From Acidobacteriota bacterium (lineage in GTDB: Bacteria; Acidobacteriota; Thermoanaerobaculia; UBA5066): a DNA stretch of 64,000 nt. The position numbers and the translations under genes are program-made. The DNA is taken from positions 186,001 through 250,000 of the forward strand of contig JAKOVQ010000005.1 of assembly GCA_029781975.1 (NCBI GenBank), given 5' to 3'. Below the pieces are notes generated by a model. The model was not told the DNA's origin. It searched no databases and saw only the letters and a program-made list of their open reading frames with translations. Positions 17,448 through 26,172 of this stretch are shown in pieces. Positions within the stretch are counted from its first letter, which is position 1, and every line of letters starts with the position of its first letter.

Positions 17448-17935
17448 TGGCCAGCGAAGCGCACCGGGAGGCGGCCCGGATCGTCCTGTCGGAGCGGTGG
17501 GCGGCCCTCTCGACCCTCTCGGAGAAGGGCCCGCTCGGGGCGATGGTGGCCTACGCTCCCGACCCCGACCTGACGGCCCTCACCCTCCACCTCTCCCAGC
17601 TCGCCCTCCACACCCGCAACCTCCTCGCCGACCCGCGGGCGTCGATCGTCGTCACCCGGCCGGACCCCGGCACCGGGGATCCCCAGCTCCTCCCGCGCGT
17701 GAGCCTGCAGGGCCACGTCTCGGCGCTCGAGGAGGGGGAGCCGGGCTACGACGAGGCGAAGGCGGCCTACCTCTCCCGCTTCCCGGACGCCGCGGAGCGG
17801 TTCGACCTGGGGGACTTCGTCCTCTTCCGGTTCGTCCCGGAGGAGGCGCGGTACGTCGGGGGGTTCGGCCGCGCCCTGAGGACGGAGGCGGCGCACCTCG
17901 CCGAGGCGGCCCGGGAGCTCGGCGCCCCCGGCTGA
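17447..17935 (+). CDS. pyridoxamine-5-phosphate-oxidase-like FMN-binding protein (HugZ-type)
   Basis: 162 residues of split-barrel flavin-reductase/PNPOx fold: ALSTLSEKGPLGAMVAYAPD, LHLSQLALHTRNLLADPRAS, VSLQGHV and RYVGGFGRA. The last motif matches heme-utilisation HugZ-like proteins, which bind or degrade heme. ATG 17447 overlaps the UXS-like gene stop (TAATG). Whether it binds heme or FMN is not decidable from sequence alone. Confidence 0.75.
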   Translation: MASEAHREAARIVLSERWAALSTLSEKGPLGAMVAYAPDPDLTALTLHLSQLALHTRNLLADPRASIVVTRPDPGTGDPQLLPRVSLQGHVSALEEGEPGYDEAKAAYLSRFPDAAERFDLGDFVLFRFVPEEARYVGGFGRALRTEAAHLAEAARELGAPG

Positions 17936-18070
17936 CCCCACCGGCACCGCCGCCCGCACGCGAGCCGCGGGCGCGCCCGAAAGCGGGGAGAAGGGTTCTC
18001 AGGACCGGGGCATTGCGGGGCGACGACCCGCGCAGCATGCGGGCTCATCACGTCGCCGTCTCGGCAAATT

Positions 18071-18103
18071 GGTGAAATCACATCACCTCCCGAGCGGTAA
18101 AAT
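18071..18103 (+). promoter_or_regulatory. possible operator and -10 upstream of oxoacid oxidoreductase
   Basis: GGTGA (18071-18075) and TCACC (18083-18087) form an inverted repeat with a 7-base centre, in a relatively AT-rich patch. TAAAAT at 18098-18103 resembles a -10. The gene start at 18124 has a strong SD GGAGGAGG, so a short leader is expected. The 188-base gap otherwise holds nothing recognised. Confidence 0.35.
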
Positions 18104-18123
18104 CGACGGCCGGAGGAGGCCCG

Positions 18124-19521
18124 ATGCCCGCCACCAAGGAACGACCCAAACCGTTCGTCCTCCCCGAGTTCTGCAAGGGCTGCGGCCGCTGCATCAGCGC
18201 CTGCCCCAAGCACTGCATCTCGGAGGGAACCGAAATCAACCCCCGGACCGGGCTCGTGCCCGTGGTCCTCAACCTCGAGCACTGCAACGGCTGCGGCCTC
18301 TGCATCGACGCCTGCCCGGAGCCCTACGGCCTCCGGGAGACCCCCGTCGACCAGGACTACGAGCTGCTGGACCCCGAGAAGCTCTTCGGCTCCCGGATGA
18401 CCGACGCCCCCGAGCCCGTCGACCACCCCGACGAGGCGGTCCCGCTCGCGCAGATGGAGCCCCTCGTCCTCAAGGGCAACTACGCCTCGGCGGTCGGCGC
18501 GCTCCTGGCCGGCTGCCGCCACTTCTTCGGCTACCCGATCACCCCCTCGACGGAGGGCGCCGAGCTGATGGCCAAGCTCCTGCCGAAGCTCGACGGGGTC
18601 TTCCTCCAGGCCGTCTCCGAGGTCGCCGCGGTGAACATGATGTACGGCTGCGGCGGCGCCGGGATGCGGTGCATGACGTTCACCTCGTCCCCGGGCTTCA
18701 GCTTGATGCTCGAGGGGATCTCCTACATGATCGGCTCCGAGGTGCCGGGCGTCTTCGTCGACGTCATGCGCGGGGGGCCGGGCCTCGGGAACATCGCCCC
18801 CGAGCAGGCCGACATCAAGCTCGCCTGCCGCGGCCTCGGCCACGGCAACACGCACGCCATCGTCCTCGTGCCGTCGACGCCCCAGGAGATGCTCGACCTG
18901 ACGATGCTGGCGTTCGACCTCGCCTTCAAGTACAGGAACCCCGTCGTCGTCCTCTCCGACGGCTACCTCGGCCAGATGACCGGAAAGGTCACCCTCCCCG
19001 CGCAGATGGTGAAGCCCGGGATCCCGGCGTGGGCCGTCTGGGGAGACCGCGAGCACCGGCGGAACCTGATGTCGTCGATCTACCTCTCCGAGCCCGACCT
19101 CGAGGCGTGGAACGTCCACCTGAACGAGAAGTACGAGGCGATGAAGGTCGAGCAGCGCGCCGACCTCTTCCTCTGCGACGACGCCGAGGTGGTCCTCGTC
19201 GCCTGCAACACGCCGTCGCGGATGGCCAAGGGGGCCGTCGAGGCCCTCCGCGCCCAGGGGATCAAGGCGGGGCTCTTCCGCCCGATGACCCTCTTCCCCT
19301 TCCCGATCGACTCCCTGAAGCCCGTCTTGTCCCACGCCCGCCGCCTCGTCGTCGTCGAGGCCTCGAACGGGCAGCTCGAGGACGAGGTGAAGCTCGCCCT
19401 CGCCAACGCCGGGGTCCGCGACTACCCCGAGATCGAGCACGTTCGCCACTTCGGCGGCGTCCTCCCCCAGCTGGAGGAGATCGTCGTGAAGGTCGCCGCG
19501 GGCGAAGAGGTGACCGTATGA
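18124..19521 (+). CDS. 2-oxoacid:ferredoxin oxidoreductase, ferredoxin-alpha fusion
   Basis: 465 residues. Residues about 17-65 hold two 4Fe-4S motifs (FCKGCGRCISACP and HCNGCGLCIDACP), equivalent to the delta subunit. They are followed by the alpha-subunit pyrimidine-binding domain (GYPITPSTEGAE, SEVAAVNMMYG) and domain II. The Kor/Vor family oxidatively decarboxylates 2-oxoacids (2-oxoglutarate or branched-chain) to acyl-CoA with ferredoxin reduction, or the reverse. It works with the TPP-binding fusion encoded downstream (ATGA overlap). Substrate class is not resolved. Confidence 0.88.
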   Translation: MPATKERPKPFVLPEFCKGCGRCISACPKHCISEGTEINPRTGLVPVVLNLEHCNGCGLCIDACPEPYGLRETPVDQDYELLDPEKLFGSRMTDAPEPVDHPDEAVPLAQMEPLVLKGNYASAVGALLAGCRHFFGYPITPSTEGAELMAKLLPKLDGVFLQAVSEVAAVNMMYGCGGAGMRCMTFTSSPGFSLMLEGISYMIGSEVPGVFVDVMRGGPGLGNIAPEQADIKLACRGLGHGNTHAIVLVPSTPQEMLDLTMLAFDLAFKYRNPVVVLSDGYLGQMTGKVTLPAQMVKPGIPAWAVWGDREHRRNLMSSIYLSEPDLEAWNVHLNEKYEAMKVEQRADLFLCDDAEVVLVACNTPSRMAKGAVEALRAQGIKAGLFRPMTLFPFPIDSLKPVLSHARRLVVVEASNGQLEDEVKLALANAGVRDYPEIEHVRHFGGVLPQLEEIVVKVAAGEEVTV

Positions 19522-20948
19522 CGACCTCGTCCTTCTACTCCAGGTTCGAGCGGCACTCGCACGGCGAGGGCCTGAAGGGGCACGCCACCCACTACTGCCC
19601 GGGCTGCGGCCACGGCCTCGCCCACAAGTACCTCGCCGAGGCGATCGACGAGCTGGGGATCCAGGACCGGACGGTCGCCGTCTCGCCGGTCGGCTGCTCG
19701 GTCTTCCTCTACTACTACTTCGACGTGGGGAACACCCAGGCGGCCCACGGCCGCGCCCCGGCCGTCGCCATCGGTCACAAGCTCGCCAACCCCGAGTCGA
19801 TCGTCGTCTCCTACCAGGGCGACGGCGACCTCGCCTCGATCGGCCTGGCCGAGATCGTCTCCACCGCCCAGCTCGGGATCCCGATCAGCGTGGTCTTCGT
19901 CAACAACGCGATCTACGGGATGACGGGCGGCCAGATGGCCCCGACGACCCTCATGGGCCAGAGGACCGCCACGAGCCCGGACGGCCGGTCGGCCTTCATG
20001 GGCCAGCCGACGAAGATGGCCGAGCTGATCTCCGGCCTCGACGGCCCCGTCTACGTCGAGCGGGTCGCCCTCTTCAACGCCAAGCAGCGCAACCGCGCGA
20101 AGAAGGCGATCAGGAAGGCGCTCCAGATCCAGGTCGAGGGGCGCGGCTTCGCGTTCGTCGAGGTCCTGGCCGAGTGCCCCACCCACCTGAAGGCCACCCC
20201 CGAGGAGGCCGAGAAGTGGGTCGAGGAGCAGATGCTCCCGGTCTTCCCCCTCGGCGTGAAGAAGGACGAGGTCCGCGAGCCCTGGTGGCCGACGCACCGC
20301 CCGACGTACGACCGGGAGACGGTCCTGAAGACCATCGGCGGCGGCGAGGAGCACGCCCCCCGAGCCTGCAAGGGCTTCCCGTCGCACGTCGCCAGGCACG
20401 ACATCTCCCTCAAGCTCGCCGGCTCCGGCGGAGACGGCGCCCAGACGGCGGCGATGCTCATCGTCCGCGCGGGGATCAACGAGGGGTTCGACGCCACCCA
20501 CATCCCGGCCTACGGCCCCGAGTCGCGCGGCGGCACGTCGTACGCCGACGTCCACGTCGCCGACACCGAGGTCCTCTCCCCGGCGTCCCCCAAGCCCAAC
20601 GTCCTCATCGCCTTCAACGCGCCGAGCCTCGTGAAGTTCGGGCCGGACGTCCTCCCCGGCGGGACGATCATCTACGACAGCTCCGTCATCCACGAGCTCC
20701 AGCCGTTCCGCGCCGGAGTGAAGGTCGTCGGGGTGCCGATGGCCGAGATCGCCGTCGGGCTCGGCAAGGCGATGGTGAAGAACATCGTCGCGCTCGGCGC
20801 GCTCCAGGCCGTCACCGAGATCTTCCCGAAGGAGACCTTCCTCACCGCCATCCGCCAGGCGCTCAAGGACAAGTGCGCCCTGATCCCCTTGAACGAGGAG
20901 GCTTTCGCCTGGGGGATCAAGGCCGTCCAGCAGGTGGAGGTCGCATGA
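19518..20948 (+). CDS. 2-oxoacid:ferredoxin oxidoreductase, beta-gamma fusion
   Basis: 476 residues. N-terminal beta domain: YCPGCGHGLAHKYL, VGCSVF, TPP/Mg motif GDGDLASIGLAE with NNAIYGMTGGQ. The C-terminal about 180 residues are a gamma subunit (ISLKLAGSGGDGAQTAAMLI, YGPESRGGTS). With the upstream ferredoxin-alpha fusion the whole alpha-beta-gamma-delta enzyme is encoded by two polypeptides. It catalyses CoA-dependent oxidative decarboxylation of a 2-oxoacid in the cytosol. ATG 19518 overlaps the upstream stop. Confidence 0.88.
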   Translation: MTTSSFYSRFERHSHGEGLKGHATHYCPGCGHGLAHKYLAEAIDELGIQDRTVAVSPVGCSVFLYYYFDVGNTQAAHGRAPAVAIGHKLANPESIVVSYQGDGDLASIGLAEIVSTAQLGIPISVVFVNNAIYGMTGGQMAPTTLMGQRTATSPDGRSAFMGQPTKMAELISGLDGPVYVERVALFNAKQRNRAKKAIRKALQIQVEGRGFAFVEVLAECPTHLKATPEEAEKWVEEQMLPVFPLGVKKDEVREPWWPTHRPTYDRETVLKTIGGGEEHAPRACKGFPSHVARHDISLKLAGSGGDGAQTAAMLIVRAGINEGFDATHIPAYGPESRGGTSYADVHVADTEVLSPASPKPNVLIAFNAPSLVKFGPDVLPGGTIIYDSSVIHELQPFRAGVKVVGVPMAEIAVGLGKAMVKNIVALGALQAVTEIFPKETFLTAIRQALKDKCALIPLNEEAFAWGIKAVQQVEVA

Positions 20949-21214
20949 GCGCCGACCCGGGCGCCGGGGTCCGCGTCGCGCTGACGGCCGCCGAGTGGGA
21001 GCTCGTCTCGGCCCTCAGGGACGTCCCCGGGAGCCCGCTGAAGCAGCGGATCGACGAGCTCCTCGCGGAGCTCGTCCGGTTCGCGCGCGACCCGCGCTGC
21101 ACCGAGATCCAGGCGGACGGGGTCCCCTGCACGGCGACGACGCCCGACTGCGAGTCGTGCCGCAAGGTGACGGACCTGATCGACACGCTCAAGGGGCGTC
21201 TCGCCGCCCGCTGA
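20945..21214 (+). CDS. small Cys-containing protein coupled to oxoacid oxidoreductase
   Basis: 89 residues, ATG 20945 overlapping the upstream stop by ATGA. The C-terminal half contains four Cys (RCTE, VPCTA, DCESC) arranged C-x9-C-x6-C-x2-C, which could bind a metal or Fe-S cluster. The N-terminus is helical. I do not recognise the family. Strict coupling to the oxidoreductase implies an accessory or assembly role. Confidence 0.65.
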   Translation: MSADPGAGVRVALTAAEWELVSALRDVPGSPLKQRIDELLAELVRFARDPRCTEIQADGVPCTATTPDCESCRKVTDLIDTLKGRLAAR

Positions 21215-21253
21215 CCGGACCCTCCCGCCCCTTCCGCCCCACCCCTTCGACCG

Positions 21254-21291
21254 CTCCCGCCCGCGGGCCCTCCCGGCTCCGCGGGCGGGAG
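21254..21291 (+). terminator. hairpin after the oxoacid oxidoreductase operon
   Basis: A perfect 13-bp stem (21254-21266 with 21279-21291) and 12-base loop lie 40 bases after the last stop of the operon. There is no T-tract. The rest of the 130-base gap before thrC shows nothing else. Confidence 0.5.
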
Positions 21292-21344
21292 TCCGCCGAA
21301 GGGGGCGGCCGCTTCCTCCGGCCGGACGGTGGTAGGTTCGGGCC

Positions 21345-22502
21345 ATGCGGTTCTCGACCCTCTCCCACCTCGCCTGCACGAAGTGCCCCGCCACGTTCGA
21401 GGCGACGCGCCTCCTCGACGTCTGCCGCCAGGCGGGGTGCGGCGGATCCCTCTTCGCCGTCTACGACCTCCCCGCCCTCTCCCGCGACGACATCGCGGGC
21501 CGCGACCGGTCCATCTGGCGCTGGCACGAGGTGATGCCGGCCCGTTCGGCGGACGAGATCGTGACGCTGGGAGAGGGAGGGACCCCCCTCCTCCGGGCCG
21601 ACCGCCTCGGCGCGCGGCTCGGGATGCCGAACGTCTGGGTGAAGGAGGAGGCCGGGAACCCGACCGGGTCGTTCAAGGCGCGGGGTCTCTCCGCCGCGGT
21701 GACGATGGCGCGAGCGCTCGGCGCCCGGGCGATCGCCCTCCCCACGGCCGGGAACGCCGGCGGCGCCGCCGCGGCCTACGCGGCGAAGGCCGGCCTCGCC
21801 TGCCACGTCTTCATGCCGCGGGACACGCCGAAGGTCTTCGCGATCGAGTGCGAGGCCTACGGCGCGCGCGTCACGCTCGTCGACGGCCTCATCGACGACT
21901 GCGGGCGGATCGTCGCGCAGCGCAAGGACGCCGAGGGGTGGTTCGACGTCTCCACGCTGAAGGAGCCCTACCGCGTCGAGGGGAAGAAGACGATGGGGTA
22001 CGAGCTCGCCGAGCAGCTCGGGTGGACGCTCCCCGACGTCGTCGTCTACCCCACGGGGGGCGGGACGGGCCTGATCGGAATGTGGAAGGCGTGGGACGAG
22101 ATGGAGCGAATGGGATGGATCGGGCCCGCGCGACCCCGGATGGTCTCCGTCCAGGCCGAGGGGTGCGCGCCGATCCCGCTCGCCTTCGCCTCGGGCGCGA
22201 CGGTCTCCGCCCGCGCCGAGGACGCGCGGACCTACGCGAGCGGCCTGCGGGTCCCGAAGGCCTACGCCGACTACCTGATCCTCTCGATCCTCCGCGAATC
22301 GAAGGGGGACGCGGTGGCCGTGACCGACGACGAGATGCGGCGCGGCGTCTCGGAGATGGCCTCGAGCGAGGGACTCTTCGCCGCGCCCGAGGGGGGAGCG
22401 GCGTGGATCGCCGTCGAGAAGCTCCTCGCGGCCGGCCGGGTCGACCGCGGCGAGCGCGTCGTCGTCTTCGACACGGGGACCGGCTACAAGTACGTCGCGT
22501 AG
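21345..22502 (+). CDS. thrC: threonine synthase
   Basis: 385 residues of PLP fold-type II. N-terminal zinc-ribbon-like cysteines (CTKC ... CRQAGCGG), then LGEGGTPLLRADRL, PLP lysine in NPTGSFKARGL, TAGNAGGAAAAYAAKAG and PTGGGTGLIGM. It converts O-phosphohomoserine to threonine. TAGGTT at 21333-21338 lies 6 nt before the ATG, without SD, suggesting a leaderless mRNA. It stands alone, not with hom or thrB. Confidence 0.9.
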   Translation: MRFSTLSHLACTKCPATFEATRLLDVCRQAGCGGSLFAVYDLPALSRDDIAGRDRSIWRWHEVMPARSADEIVTLGEGGTPLLRADRLGARLGMPNVWVKEEAGNPTGSFKARGLSAAVTMARALGARAIALPTAGNAGGAAAAYAAKAGLACHVFMPRDTPKVFAIECEAYGARVTLVDGLIDDCGRIVAQRKDAEGWFDVSTLKEPYRVEGKKTMGYELAEQLGWTLPDVVVYPTGGGTGLIGMWKAWDEMERMGWIGPARPRMVSVQAEGCAPIPLAFASGATVSARAEDARTYASGLRVPKAYADYLILSILRESKGDAVAVTDDEMRRGVSEMASSEGLFAAPEGGAAWIAVEKLLAAGRVDRGERVVVFDTGTGYKYVA

Positions 22503-22609
22503 CGCCTCCGGGGCGCCGGGAGCCCCGCCCCCGGGACCGCCGGGGCGCCGGATCGATCCCGGGCCGGAGCCGGCCTGCCGCGACCGAGGGCGGATCGAGG
22601 CCGCCCCGT

Positions 22610-23371
22610 TCAGCTCCCGCCCTGCAGCCTCTTGAGCGCCGCCTGCTTCAGCGCCATGCTCGTCGCGGCCCCTCGCGAGATCGTCCGCACCTCCGACTCC
22701 GGGAGCGTCGGGAGGATCCGCAGGGCGAACGCGGGGGGCGTCTTCGCGTTGTGGACCAGCGCGACCCGCACGTCGAGGTTCGCGAACCAGGGGCCGCTCT
22801 TCATGATCAGCTCGGCCACCTGGTAGGTGAGGAAGGCCGACTTGGCGACCCGGATCACCTCGTCCACCGTGAGCCGGGGGTTCTTCAGGAGCGCGTACAG
22901 GACCTGCGGGTCGCTGTCGGCGAGGAGGAGCGCCCGCTCCGTCCTCTCGGCCTTCGCCGCCAGCAGGATCTTCTCCATCCGCGAGAGCCCGCGGAGACGG
23001 TCCCAGACGGTCCGGTCCCGTCCCGCTCCCTCCTCCGCCTCTTCGGCCTCTTCGGCCTCTTCTGCCTCTTCGGCCTCGCCGACCTCGTCGACGGCCGGCG
23101 CGAGGAGCGCCTCGAGGAGGCCGGCGGTGCTCCCCTCCACCGCCAGGGCGAAGCCTCCCGGCAGGGGCGCGACGACGGTGGCGCGGACGTTCACCACCGC
23201 CCCCGCCGGGCCCCGGAGGACGACGGCGACCGGGGTGAAGAGGGCGAGCTTCTCGGACGTGGCGAGCGGGAGGCCGCCGGCCGACAGGTTCGTCCGGAAC
23301 TCCTCCTTCAGCTCCTCCTCGGACGCGAACTCGACGGTGAACGCCTGCGCGCCGGTCCGCGTCGCCCTCAT
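22610..23371 (-). CDS. PilZ-like/DUF2336-like protein with acidic repeat linker
   Basis: 253 residues. The N-terminal half (FTVEFASEEELKEEFRTNLSAGGLPL ... LFTPVAVVLRGP) resembles the PilZ-type domain of myxobacterial and acidobacterial proteins that bind c-di-GMP, though the RxxxR motif is not clear. Then comes a pure acidic run of EEA units encoded by 9-bp repeats. The C-terminal half is helical (LLLADSDPQVLYALLKNPRLT) with a HEAT-like/DUF2336 look. ATG 23371 overlaps the MFS gene stop. Function not assigned. Confidence 0.65.
   Translation of the reverse strand: MRATRTGAQAFTVEFASEEELKEEFRTNLSAGGLPLATSEKLALFTPVAVVLRGPAGAVVNVRATVVAPLPGGFALAVEGSTAGLLEALLAPAVDEVGEAEEAEEAEEAEEAEEGAGRDRTVWDRLRGLSRMEKILLAAKAERTERALLLADSDPQVLYALLKNPRLTVDEVIRVAKSAFLTYQVAELIMKSGPWFANLDVRVALVHNAKTPPAFALRILPTLPESEVRTISRGAATSMALKQAALKRLQGGS
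23038..23076 (-). repeat. 9-bp tandem repeat coding EEA units
   Basis: Four copies of the 9-base unit CCTCTTCGG (one with a G to T change) run through 23038-23073 and continue in part. On the coding strand they encode alternating Glu-Glu-Ala in the linker of the PilZ-like protein. Copy number could vary by slippage without breaking the frame. Confidence 0.8.
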
Positions 23372-24555
23372 CCCCGAGCCCTCGCCGCGGCTCCCGCGCG
23401 GAGCCCCGCGCCCCGGACCCGGTCGTCGGGCAGGGTGACGGCCGTCGCGATCGCCAGGAGCGGGAGCGCCGCCACGAGGACGAGGGGGGCGGCGACGCCG
23501 TGCCGGTCCGCGACCGCGCCGAGGAGGGGCGCCGCGAGGCCCCCGATGGTCACCGCGAGCCCGACCGTCAGGCCCGACGCGGTGCCGATCCGGTTCGGCA
23601 GGTACTCCTGCGCCATCACGACGAGGACGCTGAACGGCGCGAAGAGGGCGAAGCCGACCGGGACGAGGAGGAGCGCCGCCAGCCGGACGTCGGGCGCCAG
23701 CGCCAGGCCGAGCTCGAGCGGCGCCAGCGCCGCGAGCGAGAGGAGGACGACGATCCGGCGCCCGTGGCGGTCGGCGAGCCGGCCGCCCACGAGGGTCCCG
23801 ACGACGCCGCTCCCGAGGAGGAGCGCCAGGGCCGAGGCGGCGTCCGCCTTCGAGGTGCCGTGGGTGGCCGAGAGGTGGAGCGGCAGGAAGGTGACGATCC
23901 CGACGAAGACGACCGACCGGCTCGCGATGGTGACGGTCAGCCGCGCGAAGGCCCCCCAGCGGTCCGGCGCGGCCGGAGCGGCCCCGCCCCCCCGCGCGTC
24001 GGGCTGAAGCGCCGAGAGGCGCGGCAGCTGCGTCACGAGGAAGGCCGCCGTCAGGAGCATCGGGACGAGGAGGACGAGCGACGCCTTCAGGCCGAACCCG
24101 AGGACGAGCGGCGTCACGACGAGAGGGCCCGTCGCCACGCCGAGGTTCCCCCCCGTCGAGAAGATGCTCATCCCCCAGGCGCGCCTCTCGCCGGAGGCGA
24201 AGGCCGCCGCCCGCGCCCCTTCCGGGTGGTAGGCGGCGACGCCCAGCCCGCTCAGCGCCGCCGCGACGGCGATGAGCGTGTACGTCGGCGCGATTCCGGA
24301 GAGGGCGATCCCCGTCCCCGCCGCGGCCACCCCGGCCGGGATGAGCCACGGCGACGGCCGGCGGTCGGCCAGGAAGCCGAAGAGCGGCTGGACGACCGAC
24401 GAGGCGACGTTCGCCGCCAGGACCAGCCCGCCGGCCGCGGTGTAGCTGAGCCCCTTCTCGGCGACGAAGAACGGGAGGAGCGCCGGGAGCATCCCCTGGT
24501 TCAGGTCGGTCATCAGGTGGCCGAGGAGGAGCGTCCCGAGGAGCCGGCCCTTCAC
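23368..24555 (-). CDS. MFS exporter, fosmidomycin-resistance (Fsr) type
   Basis: 395 residues with 12 predicted TM helices. The first helix GHLMTDLNQGMLPALLPFF and GVAAYHPEGARAA in TM4-5 are hallmarks of the Fsr branch of MFS transporters. It probably exports small molecules by proton antiport; the substrate is unknown. Its stop overlaps the PilZ-like gene start (ATGA). Divergent from the PLP decarboxylase gene. Confidence 0.82.
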   Translation of the reverse strand: MKGRLLGTLLLGHLMTDLNQGMLPALLPFFVAEKGLSYTAAGGLVLAANVASSVVQPLFGFLADRRPSPWLIPAGVAAAGTGIALSGIAPTYTLIAVAAALSGLGVAAYHPEGARAAAFASGERRAWGMSIFSTGGNLGVATGPLVVTPLVLGFGLKASLVLLVPMLLTAAFLVTQLPRLSALQPDARGGGAAPAAPDRWGAFARLTVTIASRSVVFVGIVTFLPLHLSATHGTSKADAASALALLLGSGVVGTLVGGRLADRHGRRIVVLLSLAALAPLELGLALAPDVRLAALLLVPVGFALFAPFSVLVVMAQEYLPNRIGTASGLTVGLAVTIGGLAAPLLGAVADRHGVAAPLVLVAALPLLAIATAVTLPDDRVRGAGLRAGAAARARG

Positions 24556-24611
24556 GCCCCCTTTTCGGCCACGGCGGCGGTCCTGTCAACCTCGGCGGCC
24601 GGCCGCGCCCC

Positions 24612-24617
24612 TACAAT
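24612..24617 (+). promoter_or_regulatory. -10-like box before PLP decarboxylase
   Basis: TACAAT ends 8 bases before GTG 24626; no SD lies between. A good -35 at 16-18 bp was not found. Confidence 0.4.
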
Positions 24618-24625
24618 CGCGCTCC

Positions 24626-26089
24626 GTGCCGCTCCCCGACGCCCCGCCCCTTCCCGACCTCGCCGCCCTCGACCCTTCCCCCGGGGAGCTCCGCGCCCAG
24701 GCGGCGAGCGCCGTCGACCACGTCGTCTCGTTCCTCTCCTCCGTCTCCGAGCAGCCGGCGCAGGGCGACCTCGAGGACGTCGAGGCCTTCTGCCGGGGCC
24801 TGCGCGAGCCCCGACCCGAGGAAGGGAGCCCGCTCGACGACCTCCTCTCGTTCCTCTTCCGGGACGCGATCCCCCGCGCCTTCAACCCGGCCGGGCCGGG
24901 CTACATGGCCTTCATCCCGGGCGGGGGGCTCTTCCCCGCCGCCCTCGCCGACTTCGTCGCCGACGCGACGAACCGCTACACGGGGGTCTGGAACGCCGCC
25001 CCCGCGCTCGTCCAGCTCGAGGCGAACGCCCTCGACTGGCTCCGCGACTGGATGGGGTTCCCCGCCGGCACGCGAGGTCTCTTCACGACCGGCGGCTCGA
25101 TGGCCAACCTCAACGCCATCCTCTGCGCCCGCGAGCGGCACCTCGGCGCCGAGATCCGTCCCGGCGTCCTCTACGCCTCGCGCGAGGTCCACCACTCGGT
25201 CCTGAAGGCGGCGAAGCTCGCCGGGGTGATGGCCGACCGGGTCCGCGCCATCCCGGTCGACGGCTCCTACCGGATGCGCCCCGACGCCCTGCGCGAGGCG
25301 ATCGCGGCCGATCGCCGCGCGGGCCTCCGCCCCTTCCTCGTCGTCTCCACGGCCGGGACCACCAACACCGGCGCGGTCGACCCGCTCGAGGAGGTCGGCT
25401 CCCTCTGCGCGGCCGAGGGGCTCTGGCACCACGTCGACGGCGCCTACGGGGCCTTCTTCCACGCCTGCGGCGAGCTCCGCCCCCTCCTCCGCGGCCTCTC
25501 CCGCGCCGACTCCCTCACCCTGGACCCCCACAAGGGGCTCTTCCTCCCGTACGGCACCGGGGCGCTCCTCGTGGCGGACGGCGCGGCGCTGCGGGCCGCG
25601 CACGCGACCGGCGACCACCCGGCCTACCTCCCCCACCTGCCGGACGCCGACGAGTTCTACGACCCGGCGAGCCACGGGCCCGACCTCTCGCGCGGCTTCC
25701 CGGGGCTCCGCGTCTGGCTCACGGTGAAACTCCTCGGAGCGGCCCGGCTCGAGGCGGCGATCGCCGAGAAGCGGCGCCTCGCCGTGAAGGCGGCCGCGGA
25801 GGTCGCGGCGCTCCCGGGCGTCGTGATGGACGCGCCGCCGCAGCTCTCCCTCTTCGCCTTCCACCTCTCGTGGCCCGGCGCGACCGTCGAGGAGGAGGAC
25901 CGCGCCACCGAGGAGCTGATCCGGCGGGTCGTCGCCCGCGGGCGGGTGATGCTGTCCGGCTGCCGGACGGGCGGCCGCTTCCTCGCCCGCGTCTGCATCC
26001 TCAGCTTCCGGACCCGGCAGGACCGGGTGGACGAGGCCGTCCGGCACCTCGCCGGGGAGTCGGCCGGGATCCTCGCGGGGCGCATTTGA
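24626..26089 (+). CDS. PLP-dependent (aromatic) amino acid decarboxylase
   Basis: 487 residues of group II decarboxylase. The N-terminal FNPAGPGYMAFIPGGGL, TGGSMANLNAILCAR, HVDGAYGAFF, and the PLP lysine in LDPHKGLFLPYG are all present. The closest characterised types are aromatic-L-amino-acid and glutamate/tyrosine decarboxylases; the exact substrate is uncertain. GTG start without SD follows a TACAAT box by 8 nt. It is a cytosolic enzyme and no transporter is adjacent apart from the divergent Fsr-type exporter, which could export the amine (inference). Confidence 0.85.
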   Translation: MPLPDAPPLPDLAALDPSPGELRAQAASAVDHVVSFLSSVSEQPAQGDLEDVEAFCRGLREPRPEEGSPLDDLLSFLFRDAIPRAFNPAGPGYMAFIPGGGLFPAALADFVADATNRYTGVWNAAPALVQLEANALDWLRDWMGFPAGTRGLFTTGGSMANLNAILCARERHLGAEIRPGVLYASREVHHSVLKAAKLAGVMADRVRAIPVDGSYRMRPDALREAIAADRRAGLRPFLVVSTAGTTNTGAVDPLEEVGSLCAAEGLWHHVDGAYGAFFHACGELRPLLRGLSRADSLTLDPHKGLFLPYGTGALLVADGAALRAAHATGDHPAYLPHLPDADEFYDPASHGPDLSRGFPGLRVWLTVKLLGAARLEAAIAEKRRLAVKAAAEVAALPGVVMDAPPQLSLFAFHLSWPGATVEEEDRATEELIRRVVARGRVMLSGCRTGGRFLARVCILSFRTRQDRVDEAVRHLAGESAGILAGRI

Positions 26090-26172
26090 CACCGCCCCGG
26101 AGCGTCCCGAGAATCGCCCGTTGCACGCGCCACACCCGGGGAGTCCGGCCGCTGCGCCGGGGGGGGGACCGC

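Noticed and set aside
22508-22551. Direct repeat of the 12-mer CCGGGGCGCCGG (22508 and 22540)
   Set aside because: Low-complexity GC sequence between convergent genes. Possible hairpins overlap in several ways, and no single terminator is convincing.
26159-26167. Run of nine G upstream of the 116-residue gene
   Set aside because: Could be phase-variable, but it lies outside the coding frame and at SD position. Nothing else supports slippage control.
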